Assembly: GCA_017516485.1 (NCBI GenBank)
Contig: JAFXCH010000027.1
Coordinates: 1 to 38,683 of the forward strand
Direction of reading: 5' to 3'
DNA length: 38,683 nt
Source of the DNA: Clostridia bacterium
Lineage (GTDB): Bacteria > Bacillota > Clostridia > Oscillospirales > Acutalibacteraceae
The notes under the pieces were generated by a model that saw only the letters and a list, made by a program, of their open reading frames with translations, had not been told where the DNA came from and did not search any database. Positions 32,608-38,683 of this stretch are shown in pieces. Made by a program: the position numbers and the translations under genes. The number at the start of each line of letters is the position of its first letter. Within the stretch, counting starts at the first letter, position 1.

Positions 32608-33525
32608 TTAGTTTTGCGATATATATTCTTCTGTAAAATGTGCCGCTACAGCACCGTCGGCGGCTGCCGTGATAACCTGCCGTAATGCTTTTGTGCGGAT
32701 ATCACCTGCGGCAAAAACTCCGTCGATATTTGTCTTAGTCGTTTCGTCTGCGATGATATATCCGTTGCTGTCAAGTGCAATTTCATTACCGAGAAAAGCA
32801 GTTGACGGCTGTCTGCCAATGCTTACGAATATACCGTCACATTCTATTTCTTTTGTTGTGCCGTCTTTGTTTAATATCTCAACGCCATTAACACCGTTGT
32901 TGTTGATGATTCTGTTGACAGTGCTGTTAAATACAAATTCTGTATTTTCGGCTTCGCTAAGGGGTTTTTGATAAATTTTTTCGGCACGCAGTGTGTCTCT
33001 GCGGTGTATAAGGTAAACTTTTTTTGCAAGCCTTGCAAGATACAGTGCATCCGCAACTGCGGAGTTGCCTCCGCCTATAACGGCTACGGTTTTGTCTTTG
33101 TAAAATCTGCCGTCACAGTGTGCGCAGTAATGCACACCCATACCCGTAAGCTCTTCTTCATCGGGAATACCGAGCTTTTTAGGGTGAGCACCTGCGGCTA
33201 TAATAACAGCCTTTGCGTGCAGCGTGCTGTCGTATGTTGTGATGTGCTTGATTTTTTCTGAAAAATCGACTTTGCTTATTTCGGTGTATTCGGTTTTTGC
33301 ACCGAATTTTTCAGCACCCTGCTGCATTTTCATACCTAAAGTGAAACCGTCAATACCTTCGTCAAATCCGGGATAGTTATCAATATCACCCGTCAATGTC
33401 ATCTGACCGCCGGGTGCCATTTTTTCTGTTATCAATGTGTCGAGACCTGCTCTTGCACAGTAGAGTGCTGCTGTATATCCTGCAGGACCACCGCCTATGA
33501 TAATTACATCATAAATATGCTCCAT
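32608..33525 (-). CDS. trxB: Thioredoxin reductase
   Basis: The 305-residue flavoenzyme passes electrons to thioredoxin. FAD site IIGGGPAGYTAALYCARAG, redox pair Cys134-Ala-His-Cys137 in HYCAHCDG (most TrxB have CATC), NADPH-side motif VIGGGNSAVADALYLA with HRRDTLRA, and the C-terminal GVFAAGDI. GAGAGGAG lies before the ATG. Its only promoter-like element is a TATAAT with a poor -35, preceded by the palindrome GTGAC-TCT-GTCAC centred 29 bases upstream of the -10, so transcription probably needs the adjacent Crp/Fnr-type activator. Confidence 0.95.
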   Translation of the reverse strand: MEHIYDVIIIGGGPAGYTAALYCARAGLDTLITEKMAPGGQMTLTGDIDNYPGFDEGIDGFTLGMKMQQGAEKFGAKTEYTEISKVDFSEKIKHITTYDSTLHAKAVIIAAGAHPKKLGIPDEEELTGMGVHYCAHCDGRFYKDKTVAVIGGGNSAVADALYLARLAKKVYLIHRRDTLRAEKIYQKPLSEAENTEFVFNSTVNRIINNNGVNGVEILNKDGTTKEIECDGIFVSIGRQPSTAFLGNEIALDSNGYIIADETTKTNIDGVFAAGDIRTKALRQVITAAADGAVAAHFTEEYISQN

Positions 33526-33554
33526 AACGTTTCTCCTCTCTGTTTGTTATTGTT

Positions 33555-33595
33555 ATTATATCACTTTTGTCAACTTTTTTCTGTGACAGAGTCAC
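33555..33595 (-). promoter_or_regulatory. Activator-dependent trxB promoter with Crp/Fnr-type operator
   Basis: On the minus strand the palindrome GTGAC-TCT-GTCAC (33595-33583, centre 33589), then TATAAT at 33560-33555. The centre would be near -41 from the start of transcription, the class II activator position. The -35 region (CAGAAA) is far from consensus. Confidence 0.75.
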
Positions 33596-33599
33596 TTTG

Positions 33600-33628
33600 T
33601 TGACGGAATAAAAAAACGGTTGTATAAT
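33600..33628 (+). promoter_or_regulatory. sigmaA promoter of the Crp/Fnr-type gene
   Basis: TTGACG (33600-33605), 17-base spacer, TATAAT (33623-33628). The shared palindrome lies immediately upstream (33583-33595), 34 bases from centre to -10, so on a different face of the helix than at trxB. Confidence 0.82.
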
Positions 33629-33654
33629 TATGAAAAATAAAGGAGGCGGAATTT

Positions 33655-34329
33655 GTGGATAATAAAGGCTTTGAGTATGCTTATAAAACCTTGTTTCCTT
33701 TTTGGGATAAGATATCTGATGAAGATAAAGCGGCTGTATGTGAAAATACTGTTTCTGTAAGCTATGAAAAAGGTACGACTATTCACGACGGTAATGAGTG
33801 TATCGGTATGATTTTTGTACGCAGCGGCTGTCTGCGAGTATATATTATGTCAGACGATGGTAAAGATATAACCCTTTACAGACTTCATCCCGGTGAGATG
33901 TGTATGCTCGCCGCATCATGCGTACTTCAGAGTATTACTTTTGATGTTTTTATCGATGCTGAAGAAGACAGCGAGTGCTATGTTATCAACGGTTGTGCAC
34001 TTGCTCAGGTTAATGACAATAACCCTGATGTGAAGATTTTTATGCTGGAAATGGCAGTAAGCAGATTTTCAGACGTCATGTGGGTTATGCAGCAGATTCT
34101 GTTTATGAGTATGGATAAAAGACTTGCAATTTTCCTGTATGAAGAGTCTGCAAGAATTAATTCTGATACTATAAATTTAACTCACGAGCAGATTGCCAGG
34201 TATATCGGTTCTGCCCGTGAGGTTGTGTCGCGTATGCTTAAATATTTTTCAAACGAAGGTATTGTTGAGGTTTCACGCAAGGGTGTTAAAATTATTGATA
34301 AAAACCGCCTTAAAAAGTTAGCCTTCTAA
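33655..34329 (+). CDS. Crp/Fnr-family regulator, Cys-rich sensor domain
   Basis: 224 residues from a GTG start with AAAGGAGG 9 bases upstream. N-terminal cyclic-nucleotide-binding-type domain (about 10-125) with VRSGCLRVYIMSDDGKDITLYRLHPGEMC; C-terminal winged helix (about 165-220) with LTHEQIARYIGSAREVVSRMLKYFSNEGIVE. The cAMP-phosphate-binding loop is not conserved. Cysteines occur at 29, 49, 59, 83, 89, 108 and 114, all in the sensor half and none in the DNA-binding half. Placed between trxB and trxA, with matching operators at both, it is probably a redox-responsive activator of the thioredoxin system. Its last 12 bases overlap the end of trxA on the other strand. Confidence 0.9.
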   Translation: MDNKGFEYAYKTLFPFWDKISDEDKAAVCENTVSVSYEKGTTIHDGNECIGMIFVRSGCLRVYIMSDDGKDITLYRLHPGEMCMLAASCVLQSITFDVFIDAEEDSECYVINGCALAQVNDNNPDVKIFMLEMAVSRFSDVMWVMQQILFMSMDKRLAIFLYEESARINSDTINLTHEQIARYIGSAREVVSRMLKYFSNEGIVEVSRKGVKIIDKNRLKKLAF

Positions 34330-34626
34330 CAAGGCAAGTATCTGATGCTTGGGTTTGGCACCTGCGGATTTGTTGACAATTTTGCCGTTTTTTACAACTG
34401 CAAGCAGTGGTATGCTTGATACTCCGAACTGTGCGGCGAGCTCAGGTTCTTCGTCTACATTTACCTTGGCTACAAGGTATTGCGGGTTTTCTGCGGCGAT
34501 CTGTTCAACTATCGGGGATACCATACGGCAGGGGCCGCACCACTCTGCGTAGAAATCAAGGAGAACGGGTTTATCACTGTTGATGACGAGGTCAAAATTG
34601 TTTTTGTTTATTTTAAGTGCTGACAT
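34318..34626 (-). CDS. trxA: Thioredoxin
   Basis: The 102-residue protein reduces disulfides in the cytoplasm. Active site WCGPC with Cys30 and Cys33 in LLDFYAEWCGPCRMVSPIV, then KVNVDEEPELAAQFGVSSIPLLAVVKNGKIV with the cis-Pro. Usual length. Its promoter repeats the trxB arrangement exactly: palindrome GTGAC-TCA-GTCAC centred 29 bases upstream of TATAAT. Confidence 0.97.
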   Translation of the reverse strand: MSALKINKNNFDLVINSDKPVLLDFYAEWCGPCRMVSPIVEQIAAENPQYLVAKVNVDEEPELAAQFGVSSIPLLAVVKNGKIVNKSAGAKPKHQILALLEG

Positions 34627-34659
34627 TTTCTGTACATCCTTTCTTTATTTTGTAGCTTT

Positions 34660-34700
34660 ATTATATCCGTTTTTGCAGATTATTTCAGTGACTGAGTCAC
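34660..34700 (-). promoter_or_regulatory. Activator-dependent trxA promoter with Crp/Fnr-type operator
   Basis: On the minus strand GTGAC-TCA-GTCAC (34700-34688, centre 34694) and TATAAT at 34665-34660. Operator-to--10 distance is identical to that at trxB, and the operators differ at one central base. Weak -35 (CTGAAA). The operator is also upstream of the divergent metallophosphoesterase gene, where TATGAT at 34721-34726 could be a -10. Confidence 0.75.
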
Positions 34701-34767
34701 ATTATTACGGAGATTATTTTTATGATTAATATTATAAATTATATTCATATGAATCGGAGGAATTACT

Positions 34768-36105
34768 ATGAATAAAACAATCAAAACAATATCATTTGCT
34801 CTTGTTCTTACTCTTATCATGAGCATTACGGTCTTTGCCGAGCCCGGCTTTGCGTACAATGACGAAGTGCTTACAGAATTTTTACCGAGATGGTCACAAA
34901 TACAGGCTGATGACACCGTGATTTCCGTTACACCCGGTGCCGCAGTCGGTGAACTTCGCTTTGCTTGGCTGTCGAGTGCAACAGACAATAATCCCGCTTT
35001 CAAGATTTCACGAAACAGCGATATGTCCGGTGCTGAAGATTTTGAGGTTGTTACTGCCGACGCTGTCGAAAACCTCAGGTCAAACAAGGTTACTGTAACA
35101 GAGCTTGAGCAAGGTAAAACCTATTACTATTCATACACTGAAAACGGTGTCTGGAGCGAAGCACAGCCGTTTACGATTCAACCGGAGGATGATTTTACCG
35201 TTCTTTACGTTTCTGATGCACAAATAGGACGTTCCGGTGACGAAACACTTGATGAAATACTTATCCGTGATACCTGCGGCTGGAATTATACTGTCGATAA
35301 AATGCTTACAGCTTACCCGAATGCTGCTTTTGCAATTTCAGGCGGCGACCAGTTTCAGTCACCCGACAGCCTTGTTCAGATGAAGGCTTACCTTTCTCCC
35401 GAAGCCTTGCGTTCTCTGCCGGTTGCAAATACCATAGGCAACCACGACGATGATTCTTCACTTTACGGTGATATTTTTAACAACCCGAACGAGGTTGACG
35501 AGCTTATGCAAAGTGAAGCCGGAACGGGATATTACTACACTTACGGTGATGTACTTTTTATTACAATCAACTCAAATAACAACTTTATGTTTGACACCGC
35601 CAAGGTTTTGCGTGAAGCAACTCGTGCTTATCCCGACACAAAGTGGCGTGTTGTCACAATGCACCACAATCCTTATTCAGCCTCATTAAGTGACGATGAC
35701 TTTTCGGAAGAACGCCTTTTCTTTTCATCACTATATGATTTGTATGATATAGACCTGTGCCTGAGCGGACATGACCACTTTTATTCGCGCACAAACACTA
35801 TGTTTGCAGGCGAAGCCACAAACGGCGAAGGTACAGTATACGTTCAGTCTTCCTCAGCTTCCGGCAGTAACTATGACCCGCTTCCCGAATCAACTGCTTC
35901 ATTTACTGTTTCAGCTTTTGATGTGCGTGTGCCCACCTACACAGCGTTTACTTTTACCGATGATGTGATTGTCGGCACAACATATCGCACCGACACAGAC
36001 GAAATCATTGATTCGTTTGAAGTAACCGACAACACAAATGACTCGGATGCCAATTTTTTTACTGTTGTGATTTCCTTCTTCAGAACTCTTTTTTCCATGA
36101 TATAA
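34768..36105 (+). CDS. Secreted metallophosphoesterase with fibronectin-like N-terminal domain
   Basis: 445 residues with a signal peptide (cleavage after TVFA, residue 24). A purple-acid-phosphatase-type N-terminal beta domain follows (about 50-138, with LRFAWLSS, FKISRNSDMSGA and GKTYYYSYTENG), then the calcineurin-like core: D150-x-Q152 in YVSDAQIG, GGDQ at 192-195, GNHD at 224-227, HH at 299-300 and GHDH at 334-337. These are the two-metal ligands. It ends in a hydrophobic stretch FFTVVISFFRTLFSMI that may hold it to the membrane. Substrate unknown. GGAGGAA precedes the ATG. It diverges from trxA, sharing its operator region. Confidence 0.9.
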   Translation: MNKTIKTISFALVLTLIMSITVFAEPGFAYNDEVLTEFLPRWSQIQADDTVISVTPGAAVGELRFAWLSSATDNNPAFKISRNSDMSGAEDFEVVTADAVENLRSNKVTVTELEQGKTYYYSYTENGVWSEAQPFTIQPEDDFTVLYVSDAQIGRSGDETLDEILIRDTCGWNYTVDKMLTAYPNAAFAISGGDQFQSPDSLVQMKAYLSPEALRSLPVANTIGNHDDDSSLYGDIFNNPNEVDELMQSEAGTGYYYTYGDVLFITINSNNNFMFDTAKVLREATRAYPDTKWRVVTMHHNPYSASLSDDDFSEERLFFSSLYDLYDIDLCLSGHDHFYSRTNTMFAGEATNGEGTVYVQSSSASGSNYDPLPESTASFTVSAFDVRVPTYTAFTFTDDVIVGTTYRTDTDEIIDSFEVTDNTNDSDANFFTVVISFFRTLFSMI

Positions 36106-36120
36106 AAAACAGGTCAATCC

Positions 36121-36150
36121 CATATGTAAAGTTGACTAACTTTACATATG
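36121..36150. other. 13-bp perfect inverted repeat before the tyrosine phosphatase gene
   Basis: CATATGTAAAGTT-GACT-AACTTTACATATG. It lies 15 bases after the phosphoesterase stop and 22 before the phosphatase start. No T-run follows, so it is more likely an operator or an mRNA processing/stability hairpin than a terminator. Confidence 0.6.
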
Positions 36151-36172
36151 GTAAAGTGAAGAGGTATATAGG

Positions 36173-36634
36173 ATGATAAAAGTAATGTTTGTCTGCCACG
36201 GCAATATATGCCGCAGTCCGATGGCGGAGTTTGTTTTTAAAGATATGGTGCACAAAGCAGGCAGAGCAGATGAGTTTCTCATATCTTCGTCTGCAACGAG
36301 CATGGAGGAAATATGGAACGGCGTGGGTAACCCCGTTTATCCGCCTGCAAGAGATGAACTTAAAAAACACGGCATATCGTGCGAAGGTAAGCGAGCAGTG
36401 CAGATAAAAAAGAGTGATTATGACAAATACGATTATCTTATCTGTATGGATGAGAACAATATGCGTAATATTAAACGTATTATTCCTTCCGACCCTGAAG
36501 GTAAAATTGTAAAGCTGCTTAACTTTACGGGAGGAAACGGAAATGTTGCCGACCCGTGGTACAGCGGCGATTTTGGAACCTGCTACCGTGATGTATATAA
36601 CGGCTGCAAAGCGTTGTTTGAAAAGCTTATATAA
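36173..36634 (+). CDS. Low-molecular-weight protein-tyrosine phosphatase
   Basis: 153 residues with the P-loop VCHGNICRSP at the very start (Cys8 nucleophile, Arg14) and the general acid Asp127 in ADPWYSGDF. The DENNM near 93 and length are normal for the LMW-PTP family (YfkJ/Wzb type). Family members act on phosphotyrosine proteins, including capsule kinases and stress regulators; no tyrosine kinase or capsule gene is in the window, so the partner is unknown. It lies in the same direction as the phosphoesterase, 67 bases after it, with a perfect inverted repeat in between, so they may or may not share a transcript. Confidence 0.95.
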   Translation: MIKVMFVCHGNICRSPMAEFVFKDMVHKAGRADEFLISSSATSMEEIWNGVGNPVYPPARDELKKHGISCEGKRAVQIKKSDYDKYDYLICMDENNMRNIKRIIPSDPEGKIVKLLNFTGGNGNVADPWYSGDFGTCYRDVYNGCKALFEKLI

Positions 36635-36639
36635 ACCCA

Positions 36640-36675
36640 AAAGACCTCCTGTGGTGAAAACCGCAGGAGGTCTTT
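36640..36675. terminator. Terminator after the tyrosine phosphatase gene
   Basis: 16-bp stem with one G-U pair (36640-36655 with 36660-36675, core AAGACCTCCTG) closed by a GAAA tetraloop. The T-run is short (TTTGAT on plus, TTTTGGGTTT on minus); it sits between convergent genes and can serve both. Confidence 0.8.
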
Positions 36676-36681
36676 GATAAT

Positions 36682-37062
36682 CTACATCGTTTTTTGTTCT
36701 GTCAGCTCGTCGGTGAGCCTGATAATTTCCGGTGCTATTTTTTTACGCTCTTTTTTTACAATGCGGTTGTAGACAGGGTAGGCAATGCACAGAGCAAATA
36801 TGCCGACTACACCTGTAATAATTCCTGTCAGCATTGCTGTGCTTTTGTTTAATCCGAAAAAATCACCGATATCTGTCATCACAAGGCTCATACCTCCGCC
36901 CATAACGATTGCACCGATGCAACCGAAGATATATGCAAATACGTTTGCAGGACGCTTGACCTTCGTATCCAGCTTTTTGAGCTCATCAAGTGTGGTGTGC
37001 TCTTTTTCTGTATACTGTGTGCGGATTTTCTGAATGATAAACTCCTGATCGTTTTTGTTCAT
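36682..37062 (-). CDS. Small two-helix membrane protein, unknown function
   Basis: 126 residues: a polar helix (QYTEKEHTTLDELKKLDTKVKRPANVF), two membrane helices (about 42-62 and 76-98), and a charged tail (VKKERKKIAPEIIRLTDELTEQ). Proteins with the same QYTEKE...LKxLDxKVKxPANVFAY signature are widespread in Clostridia; I recall some being labelled dihydropteridine reductase, which the sequence does not support (no Rossmann motif, two membrane helices). AGAGGT lies before the ATG. It appears monocistronic. Confidence 0.78.
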   Translation of the reverse strand: MNKNDQEFIIQKIRTQYTEKEHTTLDELKKLDTKVKRPANVFAYIFGCIGAIVMGGGMSLVMTDIGDFFGLNKSTAMLTGIITGVVGIFALCIAYPVYNRIVKKERKKIAPEIIRLTDELTEQKTM

Positions 37063-37172
37063 TGTTTTTTACCTCTTTCTTTATTCTTAGTTTTACGGTG
37101 TGTCCGTAAACTTACAATCAGAATATAACCTGCAAATATTTTTGTTATGTTTTTGTAATGTTTGAGTTTTAT

Positions 37173-37206
37173 TAAAAAATCCCACCGATTTTAAATCGAT
37201 GGGATT
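37173..37206 (-). terminator. Terminator after degV
   Basis: On the minus strand AATCCCATCGATT (37206-37194), 3-base loop, AATCGGTGGGATT (37190-37178) with one G-U pair, then TTTTTAAT. 25 bases after the DegV stop. Confidence 0.87.
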
Positions 37207-37230
37207 AGTCAATATAAATAGTATTTTGTT

Positions 37231-38076
37231 TTATTTCTTTACTGCTATTAATCCTACGCAGTTGGGTCCGCAGTGAGCTGTAATTGTACAGCCTGCATCC
37301 GCTTCAATAACCTCTTTGAATTTACCTGTAGCCTTAACTGCCTCAACAAGAGCCTTTGCCTGCTCCGGGTCAATTGGTGAGTGAGTCAGGAATGCAAATT
37401 CATCGTCAACTTCGCCAAGTGCTTCAATTCTTTCTGCAACATACTGAAGCTGCACCTTTTCAATTTTACCTCTGTATTTTTTGCACATACCGAGCTTGCT
37501 GTCACGCATTTCAAGGCTGGGACGGATGCCGAGAATATTTGCACCGAGTGCGGCAACAGCGGAGCAGCGGCCACCCTTGGCAAGAAACTCAAGGTTGTCG
37601 AGCACAAAGCTTACGTCAACCTTATCGCGCAGTGCTTCGATTTCTTTTGCAATTTCGGGTGCACTCATACCGCTTTCAACCATATGAGCAGCCTTTACAA
37701 CAAGAGCTGCAATACCTGTTGTAAGGAGTGTACTGTCAACAACGTAAACATCCTCGAAATCCTCGGCGGCTATTACGGCATTTCTATAGCTGGATGATAC
37801 GCCCGAGCTGAGTGAAATGTGAACAACACTTGAGCCGTCTGCAGTAAGCTCTGCAAATTTATCGGTGTATTCACCGACGGGTATAGCAGATGTAGAGGGC
37901 AGAGCTTTTGTCTGCTTGTAGTTGTTTATGAGGTCGTCCGGTGTTACGTTAACGCCGTCAAGCTTGTCTTCACCGCCCAGAATTACATGAAGAGGGCAAA
38001 CGGCAACGGAATATTTTTCGACCAGTGCGGCAGGAAGGTCTGCCGGGCTGTCGGTTGAGATTATTACCTTTTTCAT
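37231..38076 (-). CDS. DegV family fatty-acid-binding protein
   Basis: 281 residues. Conserved stretches: IISTDSPADLP at the start, LPSTSAIPVGEY, HISLSSGVSSSYRNA, VDSTLLTTGIA and SFVLDNLEFLAKGGR. DegV proteins bind a single fatty acid; paralogues in Firmicutes serve as FakB subunits that hand fatty acids to the kinase FakA. No fakA gene is in view, so the role here is inferred from the family. AAAGGAAA precedes the ATG. It follows fba in the same direction but a hairpin separates the two. Confidence 0.93.
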   Translation of the reverse strand: MKKVIISTDSPADLPAALVEKYSVAVCPLHVILGGEDKLDGVNVTPDDLINNYKQTKALPSTSAIPVGEYTDKFAELTADGSSVVHISLSSGVSSSYRNAVIAAEDFEDVYVVDSTLLTTGIAALVVKAAHMVESGMSAPEIAKEIEALRDKVDVSFVLDNLEFLAKGGRCSAVAALGANILGIRPSLEMRDSKLGMCKKYRGKIEKVQLQYVAERIEALGEVDDEFAFLTHSPIDPEQAKALVEAVKATGKFKEVIEADAGCTITAHCGPNCVGLIAVKK

Positions 38077-38119
38077 TTCCTTTTTCCTTTTTTAAAATAT
38101 AATGTGCTTTATATAAAAT

Positions 38120-38144
38120 GCGAGCGACATTAAGTGCCGCTCGC
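38120..38144 (-). terminator. Terminator after fba
   Basis: On the minus strand GCGAGCG (38144-38138) pairs with CGCTCGC (38126-38120), extended inward by a few weaker pairs, then ATTTTATATAAA. It separates fba from degV. Confidence 0.75.
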
Positions 38145-38162
38145 GATTTTGTGTTTTTTTGA

Positions 38163-38683
38163 TTATGCCTTGCCTGCACAGCCGAGAACAGTCTGAATCT
38201 TGTGCTCAACCATACCCTGGATAGCAGCACGAGCGGGAGCAAGATACTGTCTGGGGTCGAAGTGAGTGGGATTCTCAGCCATGTACTGACGGATAGCAGC
38301 AGTCATAGCAAGACGGAGGTCGGAGTCAATGTTGATTTTACAAACAGCCATTGTAGCAGACTGACGAAGCATCTCCTCGGGGATACCGATAGCGTCGTCA
38401 AGTGCACCGCCGAACTTGTTGATTATCTCAACAAACTCGGGAACAACGGAGCTTGCACCGTGAAGAACGATGGGGAAATTGGGAAGGCGCTTGCCGACTT
38501 CCTCAAGAATATCAAAGCGGAGCTGGGGCTTCTGGCCGGGCTTGAACTTGTATGCGCCGTGGCTTGTACCGATAGCGATAGCAAGTGAGTCAACGCCTGT
38601 TCTCTCAACGAAATCCTGAACCTGCTCGGGCTTTGTAAAGGAAGCATCCTCAGCGCTTACGTTAACATCGTCCTCGATGCCTG
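38163..38683 (-). CDS. fba: Fructose-1,6-bisphosphate aldolase class II, C-terminal part (partial)
   Basis: The minus-strand frame is open from the right edge of the window to the stop at 38163-38165, giving about 173 residues. It reads GIEDDVNVSAEDASFTKPEQ, then TGVDSLAIAIGTSHGAYKF, LHGASSVVPE, CKINIDSDLRLAMTAAIR and ENPTHFDPRQYLAPAR, which is the C-terminal half of class II FBA. GTSHG carries one zinc-ligand His, LHGASS the next, and NIDSD the substrate-binding Asp. The enzyme splits fructose-1,6-bisphosphate in glycolysis. Strong codon bias indicates high expression, as for gap. Confidence 0.96.
   Translation of the reverse strand, partial: GIEDDVNVSAEDASFTKPEQVQDFVERTGVDSLAIAIGTSHGAYKFKPGQKPQLRFDILEEVGKRLPNFPIVLHGASSVVPEFVEIINKFGGALDDAIGIPEEMLRQSATMAVCKINIDSDLRLAMTAAIRQYMAENPTHFDPRQYLAPARAAIQGMVEHKIQTVLGCAGKA

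Noticed and set aside
34680-35087. 135-residue minus-strand frame over the trxA operator and phosphoesterase start
   Set aside because: It covers the promoter/operator region and the signal-peptide codons of a well-supported gene; no ribosome site.
36080-36640. 186-residue minus-strand open frame opposite the tyrosine phosphatase gene
   Set aside because: It is antisense to a gene with a clear P-loop and Asp motif, has no Shine-Dalgarno, and its composition (many Phe, Tyr, His, Cys) is that of a shadow frame.
1-38683. CRISPR arrays, insertion sequences, prophage, tRNA or rRNA genes
   Set aside because: I saw no regularly spaced direct repeats, transposase or integrase motifs, or tRNA cloverleaf sequences on either strand; the repeats present are protein-coding Thr/Pro repeats or terminator hairpins.

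Overview
The window (38.7 kb, about 45% GC by eye) looks like the chromosome of a spore-forming gut Clostridium-class Firmicute, most likely Oscillospirales/Ruminococcaceae-like. This rests on dipicolinate synthase genes (endospore marker), low-GC strong Shine-Dalgarno sequences, sigmaA-type promoters, many secreted proteins with Thr/Pro-rich linkers ending in TTTK/PTT-type repeats, GLUG-repeat surface proteins, and the general family content. No rRNA, tRNA, CRISPR array, insertion sequence or prophage is visible. Both window ends cut glycolytic genes: the 3' end of gap (GAPDH) at the left and the C-terminal part of fba (class II aldolase) at the right.

Layout. 1-1.6 kb: gap end and a sialidase-like BNR protein. 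1.9-6.9 kb (minus): an operon with an ECF sigma factor fused to a membrane helix and a Thr-rich outer part, followed by a GLUG-repeat surface protein that is split into two overlapping frames. 7-10.3 kb (minus): nicotinate phosphoribosyltransferase and a GH2 glycosidase. 10.5-15.5 kb: an XRE regulator, dpaAB (spore dipicolinate) divergent from murC, then an ABC-F ATPase. 15.5-18.6 kb (minus): a TetR regulator coupled to a GSAM-like class III aminotransferase, behind a clear promoter and operator, and an OGG-type DNA glycosylase. 18.6-19.7 kb (plus): an AT-rich regulatory stretch with DnaA-box-like motifs and a run of small proteins. 19.8-29.4 kb (minus): a DUF4474 membrane protein, a folE-folP-folB-folK operon that also carries a transglutaminase-like and an LCP-like membrane protein, a 32-residue membrane microprotein, a phosphohexomutase, and a large beta-propeller-type lipoprotein. 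29.6-32.6 kb (plus): a yybP-ykoY (Mn2+) riboswitch with terminator, controlling a P2A-type cation ATPase. 32.6-36.1 kb: trxB, a Crp/Fnr-type regulator, trxA and a secreted metallophosphoesterase, with two near-identical operators. 36.1-38.7 kb: low-molecular-weight tyrosine phosphatase, a small two-helix membrane protein, DegV and fba.

The most interesting biology is (i) the one-polypeptide transmembrane sigma factor next to its probable surface-protein target, (ii) a thioredoxin mini-regulon in which the same palindrome GTGAC-N3-GTCAC sits at exactly the same distance from the -10 boxes of trxA and trxB, around a Crp-like protein with seven cysteines confined to its sensor half, and (iii) a cluster of unassigned small proteins behind DnaA-box-like sequences. 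All functional calls come from reading motifs; no database search was possible.
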